Shown: in pieces, positions 1 through 6,035 of the stretch | How the letters are laid out: the number at the start of each line of letters is the position of its first letter | Position numbering within the stretch: the first letter of the stretch is position 1 | DNA from: an uncultured Chloroflexota bacterium | GTDB taxonomy: Bacteria > Chloroflexota > Anaerolineae > Caldilineales > Caldilineaceae | Length of the DNA stretch: 7,791 nt | NCBI GenBank assembly: GCA_903858085.1 | Contig: CAIOHJ010000084.1 | Location: forward strand, 1-7,791 | Direction of reading: 5' to 3' | Made by a program: the position numbers and the translations under genes | The notes under the pieces: model-generated | Told to the model about the DNA's origin: nothing | Seen by the model: only the letters and a program-made list of their open reading frames with translations | The model's database searches: none

Positions 1-1
1 C

Positions 2-2005
2 GCCAAACCTGCCAGCCAGCTCAGCCTGGCCGAGTGTGCGCTGCTGGCCGGGCTGGTCCAATATCCCTCCGGCTACAACCCGCTGCTGGACCCAGAGGCC
101 GCCAAAGGACGCCAGCTCACGGTGCTGCGGCTGATGCAATCACATGGGGCGCTGACCGCAGCCCAGGCCGAAGAAGCGGCCCGCCAGCCACTTCAATATC
201 GCTCCAGCCTGTTTGCAATCGAGGCCCCCCACTTTGTCATGTATGTCCAGGAGCTGCTCGTCCAGCAGTTGGGGCTCGAACGGGTGCGGGCGGGCGGGCT
301 GCGCGTCTACACCACCCTCGACCTTGACCTCCAACGCCAGGCGGAGACAGCGCTGCGGCGGCGGCTGGCCCAGCTCACCTGCCAGGCCGAAACCGCCTGC
401 ACCGACCCCGCTGCGCGCAGCCGACAGGTCGACAGCGCTGCCGCCGTCATCCTCGACAGCCAGAGCGGCGACATCCTGACCCTGATCGGCAGCCCGGACT
501 ATTTTGCAGCGAACGCCAGCGGCAATGTCAACGCCGCGCTGGCCAGACGCCAGCCCGGCAGCGCGATCAAACCCTTCACCTACGCCGCCGCACTCGACCC
601 GCAGTGGAACAGCGGCTCCCCCCCTCTGACCGCAGCGACCATCCTGCCTGACCTGCCCAAAACCTTCACCGTCCAGAACAGTGACGGGTCGCAGGCCCCC
701 TATCGCCCCCAAAATTACGACCGCAAAGCCCACGGGCCGGTCAGTCTGCGCACAGCCCTCGCCAATAGCTACAACGTGCCGGCGGTCGAGGTGCTGGAGC
801 AGATCGGCGTCGAAACCCTCCGCCAGCTCGCCGCCCAGGCAGGCATTGCCACCTTTACCGAACGCTACGGGCTGGCCTTGACCCTGGGCGGCGGCGAAGT
901 CCGCCTGCTCGACCTGACCGCCGCCTACAGCATCTTCGACGACGGCTACGCACTCGCCCCACGTGCGCTGCAACGTGTCGAATCCTCTGCCCCGGCCACA
1001 AGCCAGGCCACCACGCTCTTCCATCTGGCCCCCCCCACCACTTCCCCGCAGGTGCTCTCCCCCCAGGCCGCCTACCTGATCACCGATATCCTCGCCGACG
1101 ATCTGGCCCGCACCCCCGCTTTCGGACGCAGCTCCGTGCTCGATCTGCCCTTTCCAGCCGCCGTCAAGACCGGCACCACGACCGACTGGCGCGACAACTG
1201 GACCGTCGGCTACTCGACCCAGCGCATCGTCGGGGTGTGGATCGGCAACGCCGACAATACACCGATGCAAAATGTCAGCGGGGTCGACGGCGCCGGCCCC
1301 CTCTGGCAGGATCTGATGCGGCTCTCCCACCGCCACCCCCCCGCTCACTTCACGCGCCCACCCGGGCTGGTCGAGGTGACTCTCTGCGCGCCGAGCGGCC
1401 TGCTGCCCAGCCCCGCCTGCCCACGCCTGCGCCAGGAGCTGTTTCTCGAAGGGACAGAGCCCACTCAAACCGACAGACAGTTTCAACAGATTGCCCTGGA
1501 CCGCTCTACCGGGCTGCCCGCCGATGCCAGCACCCCAGCCCGCCAACGTGTCGACAAGGTCTACTGGCTGCTGCCCCCCGAATACCATGACTGGATGGCT
1601 GCTCAAGGGGTCGCCATCGCACCGCCAGCCGTGGCCAGCGCGCTTGCCCAACGCCTCTCTGCCCCCAACCCGGAAAATCCCCCCACAGGGCCGCGGCTCA
1701 CCCTGGTCCAGCCCGACACATTTGCAACCTTCCAGCTCCACCCTGGCCTGCCCGCCAGCAGCCAGCAGCTGGCCATCGAAGGCATCGTGGCCGATGGCCA
1801 ACGCTGGGCCACGCTCCGCCTGGTCGTGGACGGCACCCCCATAGCCGTTGCCCACCAGGCCAACCGGCTGAAAAGCAGGTGGACGCTGCAGCTCGGCTCC
1901 CATCGGTTCTGGCTGGAAGGAGAAGCAGCAGCAGGGGCAAAGACCGAATCCTCAGCGCCAGCCACGGTCCAGGTACAGATCTTCCGCCAGGACTCCCTGC
2001 CCTGA
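2..2005 (+). CDS. pbpC: Penicillin-binding protein 1C-type peptidoglycan glycosyltransferase/transpeptidase (5' partial)
   Basis: Class A penicillin-binding protein that polymerises lipid II and cross-links peptidoglycan at the outer face of the membrane. The reading frame is open from base 2, so the start, membrane anchor and most of the glycosyltransferase domain lie outside the window. The first 50 or so visible residues (LSLAECALLAGL, then YPSGYNPL) are the usual end of a GT51 domain. The linker contains APHFVMYV and GGLRVYTTLD, typical of this family. All three transpeptidase motifs are present: SAIK with the catalytic serine (560-571), SYN (767-775) and KTGT (1166-1177). From about base 1690 the C-terminal tail (VDGTPIAV, then GSHRFWLEGE) resembles the BiPBP_C domain of PBP1C, which is why pbpC is preferred over PBP1A. 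It ends at TGA 2003-2005, convergent with the next gene. Family assignment is very secure; the 1C subtype is likely but not proven. Confidence 0.93.
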   Translation, partial: AKPASQLSLAECALLAGLVQYPSGYNPLLDPEAAKGRQLTVLRLMQSHGALTAAQAEEAARQPLQYRSSLFAIEAPHFVMYVQELLVQQLGLERVRAGGLRVYTTLDLDLQRQAETALRRRLAQLTCQAETACTDPAARSRQVDSAAAVILDSQSGDILTLIGSPDYFAANASGNVNAALARRQPGSAIKPFTYAAALDPQWNSGSPPLTAATILPDLPKTFTVQNSDGSQAPYRPQNYDRKAHGPVSLRTALANSYNVPAVEVLEQIGVETLRQLAAQAGIATFTERYGLALTLGGGEVRLLDLTAAYSIFDDGYALAPRALQRVESSAPATSQATTLFHLAPPTTSPQVLSPQAAYLITDILADDLARTPAFGRSSVLDLPFPAAVKTGTTTDWRDNWTVGYSTQRIVGVWIGNADNTPMQNVSGVDGAGPLWQDLMRLSHRHPPAHFTRPPGLVEVTLCAPSGLLPSPACPRLRQELFLEGTEPTQTDRQFQQIALDRSTGLPADASTPARQRVDKVYWLLPPEYHDWMAAQGVAIAPPAVASALAQRLSAPNPENPPTGPRLTLVQPDTFATFQLHPGLPASSQQLAIEGIVADGQRWATLRLVVDGTPIAVAHQANRLKSRWTLQLGSHRFWLEGEAAAGAKTESSAPATVQVQIFRQDSLP

Positions 2006-2028
2006 AACCGATCCTGAGCGAAGGTCAA

Positions 2029-2170
2029 CCGCCCCTGCGGGACGCACGACCCGCCCCTACGGGACGCACGACCCGCCCCTGCGGGACGCACGACCCGCCC
2101 CATCGGGACGCACGACCCGCCCCATCGGGACGCACGACCCGCCCCATCGGGATGCACGACCCGCCCCATC
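2029..2170. repeat. Tandem array of 22-bp GC-rich repeats
   Basis: Six complete head-to-tail 22-bp units occupy 2039-2060, 2061-2082, 2083-2104, 2105-2126, 2127-2148 and 2149-2170, preceded by a partial unit at 2029-2038. Each unit has the 19-base core GGGACGCACGACCCGCCCC followed by three variable bases: TAC in unit 1, TGC in unit 2 and in the partial unit, and ATC in units 3-6. Unit 6 has one change in the core (GGGATG). The unit length is not a multiple of three and the array lies after the pbpC stop, so it is not coding. Units 3-6 share one variant, which suggests stepwise duplication. It lies between two convergent genes. Confidence 0.95.
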
Positions 2171-2177
2171 GGGGCGG
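2161..2177. terminator. GC-rich hairpin closing the repeat array, possible bidirectional terminator
   Basis: CCGCCCC (2161-2167) and GGGGCGG (2171-2177) pair perfectly as a 7-bp stem with the 3-base loop ATC. The left arm is the end of the last 22-bp repeat; the right arm is unique flanking sequence. Downstream on the + strand the sequence turns AT-richer (ATGAATTT) but there is no real T-run. Its position between convergent stop codons fits a terminator, although without the U-tract the role is uncertain. Confidence 0.5.
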
Positions 2178-2227
2178 ATGAATTTAGAGAGGGCACGCAC
2201 ACACAGGCTCCCTGCCCGACAGCCCTT

Positions 2228-2241
2228 CCCGCTGCAGCGGG
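2228..2241. terminator. 14-bp perfect palindrome next to the lipoprotein gene stop, possible hairpin
   Basis: CCCGCTGCAGCGGG reads identically on both strands and abuts the stop codon of the - strand lipoprotein gene at 2242-2244. As RNA it could fold as a 5-bp stem with a TGCA loop just after translation ends. No T-tract follows on the - strand, so it may be a weak terminator, an mRNA 3'-end stabiliser or a protein-binding site. Confidence 0.4.
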
Positions 2242-3162
2242 TCAGCGGATCGGGGCGTGGTACTGGGCCACAATCTGCTGACCCGCTGGGCTGAGCACAA
2301 AGTCGATGAACAGACGTTCGCGGGCAGCAGGGGGGCCCGCCGTGATCAGATAGAGAGGCTGGATCAAGGCGTACTGCTGTTTTGCAAGGCTCTCGACCGT
2401 GGGCAGCCGCCCTTCCAAAGAGAGCACTTTGACAGCAAAAAGCGACGGTTCACCCGGCTGCCCGGCTGGGTCTTCGAGCTGTTCCCGCACATACGAGCGC
2501 GAAACATAGGCGACCGCAGCCGGGTTGCGGGAGACATAGGTGACGACTGCCTCACTGCTCGGCATCACAACCGCTGTCAACGAGACCCGCTCCTCCCCCA
2601 TCACCCGTTCCTCGAACAGGAAACGTGCCCCGCTGCCATCCTCACGGCTGACCAGCACCACATCGCCCGCATCGCCCCCCAAAGCCTGCCAGTTGAGCAC
2701 CCGACCGCTGTACAGATCGCGCAGCTGCACCAGCGACAGCGCCTTGACCGGGTTGCTGGCATGGACAATCACAGCCAGCCCATCCAGCCCGATCGGCGTG
2801 CGCACCAACCGTTCCTCCCCGGCTGGCACCAGCTCGCCCGCTTCTACATCGGGAGGAAAACGGGTGCTTGCCGCCAGCAGAGGCTGGCCCGCCCGCACAG
2901 CCTCCTCGGCCAGGGTGCTGCCCCCACCGCGCAGGTCAAACACCACGTTGGGGTGTTGTCGGCTGTACTCGCTCGCCAACTGCTGCAGCACGGGCAACAT
3001 CGAAGTGGAGCCCAGCACAGTAAGGGTGGTGGGCTCCGGTGTCGCCGCCGCCCCACAGCCAGCCAGCAGCAGCAGCAGCCAACAGAGCGCTGCGCGCTCA
3101 ACGCACCAGATACCAGACAATTGTCGCTGCCCCCACGACCAGACAATAGCCGCTGAATACAT
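2242..3162 (-). CDS. PstS-like phosphate-family substrate-binding lipoprotein
   Basis: Predicted extracytoplasmic solute-binding lipoprotein of the PstS-like family (PBP_like_2 type). With the ATG start it has 306 residues. A hydrophobic run of five leucines leads into the lipobox LAGC at residues 33-36, so Cys36 should be lipidated. The mature part starts with LTVLGSTSMLPVLQQLASEY and has GGGSTLAEEAV and EDGSGARFLFEE, which match the phosphate-binding loops of this family. The start is uncertain. The ATG at 3162 has no visible ribosome binding site and lies 65 bases inside uppP. An in-frame TTG at 3120-3118 would give a more usual 22-residue lipoprotein signal, has a G-rich GTGGGGGC stretch upstream, and overlaps uppP by 23 bases. 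No pstC, pstA or pstB gene is in the window, so it may be an orphan sensor or scavenger. Phosphate is the likeliest ligand, but a related oxyanion cannot be excluded. Confidence 0.85.
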   Translation of the reverse strand: MYSAAIVWSWGQRQLSGIWCVERAALCWLLLLLAGCGAAATPEPTTLTVLGSTSMLPVLQQLASEYSRQHPNVVFDLRGGGSTLAEEAVRAGQPLLAASTRFPPDVEAGELVPAGEERLVRTPIGLDGLAVIVHASNPVKALSLVQLRDLYSGRVLNWQALGGDAGDVVLVSREDGSGARFLFEERVMGEERVSLTAVVMPSSEAVVTYVSRNPAAVAYVSRSYVREQLEDPAGQPGEPSLFAVKVLSLEGRLPTVESLAKQQYALIQPLYLITAGPPAARERLFIDFVLSPAGQQIVAQYHAPIR

Positions 3163-3934
3163 ACAGCGTGTGGTTGCGCAGATAGCTCAACAACACGCGG
3201 ATCGCAACCACCCCAGTCACGGCCGCCACCACAAACCCAACCAGGATCGGAGCTGCCTGTTGGGTCAGCGCGCTGGCATCCTCGCCCGACACCTTGACCA
3301 GCTGCAACACCCCAGCCCCTAGAATGGCCGGGGTGCCCAGCAAAAAGCTGAAACGCGCGGCCTGGTCACGCCGGATCCCACGCGCCAGCCCGGCCGCAAT
3401 CGTGCTTCCACTGCGACTGACACCTGGCAACAGCGCCAGCGCCTGGGCCACCCCGATTGCTGCGGCGTCCAGCCACTGCATCTGGGCCAACGCACGCCCT
3501 CCCCCCGACCGCAGCACCAATTGCTCGCTCAACCAGAGCAGCAAGGCCGTCACCAACAAAAAGCAGCCCACCGCCAGCGGGTTGAGAAAAAATGATTCGA
3601 GCAGGTCATCCAAGAACAGCCCGGCCGCCACCGCCGGCACCGTGCCCACCACGATAAACCAGGCGGTGCGCGCATCGGGGTCGGCCAACGACCGCCGGAC
3701 AATACTTTGCACCCAGGCGCTCGCCATCGCCAAAAACTCCCGCCAGAATACAATCAGAACCGCCACCAACGTTCCCCAGTGCAGCAGCGTGTCGAACAAC
3801 AACGACGGCGCCGGCCACCCCAACAGCCAAGGCACCAAGACCAGATGGCCGCTGCTGCTGACCGGAACAAACTCGGTCGCCCCTTGCACAAACCCCAAAA
3901 TCATTGCCTGAATCAGATCGATCGACTCGCTCAT
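3098..3934 (-). CDS. uppP: Undecaprenyl-diphosphatase UppP (BacA family)
   Basis: Integral membrane enzyme that hydrolyses undecaprenyl diphosphate to undecaprenyl phosphate and inorganic phosphate, recycling the lipid carrier for peptidoglycan synthesis; in this family it also gives bacitracin resistance. The 278-residue length is normal. Both signatures are present. The first is Q17-GAT-E21 followed by FVPVSSSGH, with His30. The second is PGVSRSGST at residues 170-178, with the catalytic-site Arg174. Several hydrophobic membrane segments follow through to the C-terminus. The frame is open further upstream, but the ATG at 3934-3932 gives the canonical N-terminus and overlaps the tgt stop as ATGA. 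There is no clear ribosome binding site before it, so translation is probably coupled to tgt. Its 3' end overlaps the start of the lipoprotein gene. Confidence 0.96.
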   Translation of the reverse strand: MSESIDLIQAMILGFVQGATEFVPVSSSGHLVLVPWLLGWPAPSLLFDTLLHWGTLVAVLIVFWREFLAMASAWVQSIVRRSLADPDARTAWFIVVGTVPAVAAGLFLDDLLESFFLNPLAVGCFLLVTALLLWLSEQLVLRSGGGRALAQMQWLDAAAIGVAQALALLPGVSRSGSTIAAGLARGIRRDQAARFSFLLGTPAILGAGVLQLVKVSGEDASALTQQAAPILVGFVVAAVTGVVAIRVLLSYLRNHTLYVFSGYCLVVGAATIVWYLVR

Positions 3935-5118
3935 TTTTGTGCTCGCTTTGACTGCCGCAGCGCACGCTGTGCATGGCGCACGGCCTGGTTGGTCATTTGA
4001 TAACGCTCCAGAAAACTCTGGCGGAACGAGGCAAAGCCCCCTGCACGGATCGCAGCCCGAATCTGCCGCATCAGCTCCAACATGAAGTGCACATTGTGGA
4101 TCGTGCCCAGACGGAGCGCACTGATCTCGCCTGCCTTGTACAGATGGCGCAGATAGGCCCGGCTGAAGGTGCGACAGGTGTAACAGCGACACGCCTCCTG
4201 AACCGGCCGGGGATCTTCGGCATACTGGGCGTTGCGCAGGTTCATGCGCCCGTCGGGTGTCAGCAGCTGGCCGTTGCGCGCCACCCGCGTCGGCAACACA
4301 CAGTCGAAGAGATCCACCCCACGGGCAACCGCCTCCACAATGTCCTCCGGCGCCCCCACCCCCATCAGATAGCGCGGTTTGTCCGCTGGCAGCGCCGGCC
4401 CAACCACATCCAGCGTCGCATACATCTGCTCTTTGGTCTCACCGACCGCCAACCCCCCGATCGCATAGCCGGGAAACTCCAGCTGGCGCAAAAATTCCAC
4501 ACTGCGCAGCCGCAAATCGGCAAAGACTCCCCCCTGAACAATGCCAAACAAAGCCTGGTCGGCCCGTCGATGGGCGCGGCGACAGCGCTCTGCCCAGCGG
4601 TGTGTCCGCTCCAAAGCCTCTTCGTTGTACAGGCGGTCCAGCGGCGGCGGGCATTCGTCCAGTACCATCGCAATGTCAGGCCCGAGCGCCTGCTCGATCT
4701 CCATCACCTTTTCCGGCGTAAAGTGGTGGAGCGAACCGTCAAGGTGACTGCGAAAGAGCACGCCGTCGTCGCCCAGTTTGCGGCTGCCTGCCAGACTGAA
4801 GACCTGATAGCCCCCTGAATCGGTCAGGATCGGCCCGTCCCACCCCATAAAACGATGCAGCCCCCCCATCCGCTCGATCAGCTGATGGCCTGGCCGCAGA
4901 TAAAGATGGTAGGTGTTGGACAGGATCAAAGAAGCACCCGCCTCGCAGAGGTCGCGCGGTTCCAGAGTCTTTACATTGGCCTGGGTGCCGACCGGGGCAA
5001 AGGCTGGCATCTCGACCGGGCCGTGCGGCGTCGACAAGGTGCTGCACCGTGCCCCCCCATCAACCGCATGCAGCTCGAACTCAAACGCTCTGCTCACACC
5101 CTCTCCCTGGTCGCACAT
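3931..5118 (-). CDS. tgt: Queuine tRNA-ribosyltransferase (bacterial tRNA-guanine transglycosylase)
   Basis: Replaces guanine 34 in tRNAs with GUN anticodons by a queuosine precursor (preQ1 in bacteria). The 395-residue length is slightly above the usual 370-380. Visible features are TDSGGYQVFSL with the base-recognition and general-acid region at Asp100; Asp154 in MVLDECPPP; IVQGG; GGLAVGE; and FDCVLPTR with the nucleophile Asp272. The zinc site is C310, C312, C315 and H341, in the standard C-x-C-x2-C-x25-H spacing. The start is open to doubt. ATG 5118 has only a weak AGGA about 10 bases upstream. An in-frame GTG at 5097-5095 has GGAG five bases upstream and gives a length nearer the norm. 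It is the first gene of a - strand operon with uppP and the PstS-like gene. No other queuosine genes are in the window. Confidence 0.97.
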   Translation of the reverse strand: MCDQGEGVSRAFEFELHAVDGGARCSTLSTPHGPVEMPAFAPVGTQANVKTLEPRDLCEAGASLILSNTYHLYLRPGHQLIERMGGLHRFMGWDGPILTDSGGYQVFSLAGSRKLGDDGVLFRSHLDGSLHHFTPEKVMEIEQALGPDIAMVLDECPPPLDRLYNEEALERTHRWAERCRRAHRRADQALFGIVQGGVFADLRLRSVEFLRQLEFPGYAIGGLAVGETKEQMYATLDVVGPALPADKPRYLMGVGAPEDIVEAVARGVDLFDCVLPTRVARNGQLLTPDGRMNLRNAQYAEDPRPVQEACRCYTCRTFSRAYLRHLYKAGEISALRLGTIHNVHFMLELMRQIRAAIRAGGFASFRQSFLERYQMTNQAVRHAQRALRQSKRAQK

Positions 5119-5171
5119 TGTCTGTGGATCCTAGCACGCCCCCCTGAAGCTGGCAAAAATGCAAAAACCCT

Positions 5172-5200
5172 TTGACATTTCTCTCGACCTGGGGTACGCT
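5172..5200 (+). promoter_or_regulatory. Candidate sigma-70-type promoter for the protease operon
   Basis: A perfect -35 hexamer TTGACA (5172-5177) is followed after 17 bases by TACGCT (5195-5200), which matches the -10 consensus at three of six positions, including its first A and last T. A start near 5207 would give a leader of about 70 bases before the ATG at 5277. The -35 and spacing are strong; the -10 is weak, which would fit an activated or regulated promoter. Confidence 0.55.
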
Positions 5201-5212
5201 TTATGTATAAAG
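5199..5212. promoter_or_regulatory. Inverted repeat in the divergent promoter region (candidate operator or shared -10)
   Basis: CTTTAT-GT-ATAAAG is a perfect 6-bp inverted repeat with a 2-base centre. It overlaps the end of the predicted -10 and the expected start site of the rightward promoter, where a repressor would block transcription. It is also the AT-richest spot in a GC-rich region and contains -10-like hexamers on both strands (TATACA on the - strand), so it could be a symmetrical element serving both the protease operon and tgt. No good -35 was found for the - strand. Confidence 0.4.
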
Positions 5213-5276
5213 ACCACCCATCAGCGCCTACGCGAAATGGACTCCATTTGGAAGATAAGAAAGGAAACAGAGTCTC

Positions 5277-6023
5277 ATGGAAGCGCTCAAAGGACTTTGT
5301 ACGGTCGTGATGCCTGAAGCCCGTCTGCGCGAGTTTGCTTTTCAACACGCAGTCGATTTGAACAGCGACAACGCGCTTTTGGAGGAGCAGCCGCAGCGAA
5401 TTGCAGCCGCCATGGAAACTCGGCGCCGCTGGCCGGTCGGCATGACATTGCGCGTCCACTTTCTGGCGGGCGAACGCGCTGTGCAGCACCGCGTCGAAGA
5501 GATCGTGGCCGAGTGGAGCCAGCACGCCAACGTTCAGTTTGTCTTCGGTGCCGGACCAGAAGCAGAAATTCGCATCTCCTTCAACCCAAACTCGGGCTCC
5601 TGGTCCTATATGGGGACCGACTGCAGCCTGTCACAGCTGGCCGGCCGGCCCACCATGAACCTGGGCTGGCTTACGCCGACAACCCCGCTTGTCGAGTACC
5701 GGCGGGTCGTGCTGCACGAGTTCGGCCATGCCCTCGGCCTGGTACACGAACACCTTTCCCCTGCCGCCGAAATTCCCTGGGACGAAGCCAAGGTGCTCAA
5801 CTATTACCGGCAGACCAACGGCTGGGACGAGGCCTACACGCGCTCCAATGTGCTCGCCCGCTCCAAAGCCGACGCCTATACCCGCTTTGACCCACACTCG
5901 ATCATGCTCTACCCGGTTCCCAGGGAGCTCACGCTGGGAGGGTTTGAAATCCCTTGGAGCAACAGCGAACTCTCGGCGCTGGACAAAGAGTTTATCGGGC
6001 AGATCTATCCATTTCCAGCGTAA
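5277..6023 (+). CDS. Metzincin-type zinc metallopeptidase (astacin/matrixin-like), no signal peptide
   Basis: Predicted zinc endopeptidase of 248 residues. The zinc motif HEFGHALGLVHE places His147, catalytic Glu148, His151 and His157 in the metzincin pattern HExxHxxGxxH, followed by Glu158. The Met-turn is SIMLY at residues 208-212, with Met210 and Tyr212; SxMxY is the arrangement of astacins, where the Tyr can act as a fifth zinc ligand. Upstream are WPVGMTLRVHFL (52-63), INFERRED as the first strand of the catalytic domain, and GSWSYMGTDC. The first 50 residues are not hydrophobic, so no export signal is visible and the enzyme probably acts in the cytoplasm unless it is exported by another route. 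The N-terminal segment has a lone Cys8 that could be inhibitory. The start is supported by AAGGA at 5261-5265, 11 bases before the ATG. It is the first gene of a rightward operon. The zinc-protease fold is secure; substrate and exact family are unknown. Confidence 0.9.
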   Translation: MEALKGLCTVVMPEARLREFAFQHAVDLNSDNALLEEQPQRIAAAMETRRRWPVGMTLRVHFLAGERAVQHRVEEIVAEWSQHANVQFVFGAGPEAEIRISFNPNSGSWSYMGTDCSLSQLAGRPTMNLGWLTPTTPLVEYRRVVLHEFGHALGLVHEHLSPAAEIPWDEAKVLNYYRQTNGWDEAYTRSNVLARSKADAYTRFDPHSIMLYPVPRELTLGGFEIPWSNSELSALDKEFIGQIYPFPA

Positions 6024-6028
6024 GGAAG
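6022..6028 (+). promoter_or_regulatory. Ribosome binding site of the transglutaminase-like gene
   Basis: AAGGAAG overlaps the TAA stop of the protease gene and ends 7 bases before the ATG at 6036. This fixes the start and makes translational coupling of the two genes likely. Confidence 0.75.
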
Positions 6029-6035
6029 CCAATCC

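Noticed and set aside
140..1903. Long - strand open frame (587 codons) opposite the penicillin-binding protein
   Set aside because: It is antisense to a gene with all its family motifs, its translation is low-complexity Gly/Ala/Gln-rich sequence with no recognisable domain, and such shadows are common in GC-rich DNA.
2029..2170. CRISPR array
   Set aside because: The 22-bp units are directly contiguous with no unique spacers.
2029..2181. Protein-coding repeat read as Arg/Pro/Thr/His-rich peptide
   Set aside because: The unit length of 22 shifts the frame at every copy, the stretch follows the pbpC stop, and there is no start with a ribosome binding site.
2257..3156. + strand open frame (299 codons) opposite the PstS-like gene
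   Set aside because: The - strand frame has a lipobox and family motifs, while this one is rich in Arg/Gln/His without any domain.
5203..5310. 35-codon + strand open frame starting in the leader and overlapping the protease start
   Set aside because: Its ATG lies before or at the predicted transcription start and has no ribosome binding site; no sign of a leader peptide such as repeated regulatory codons.
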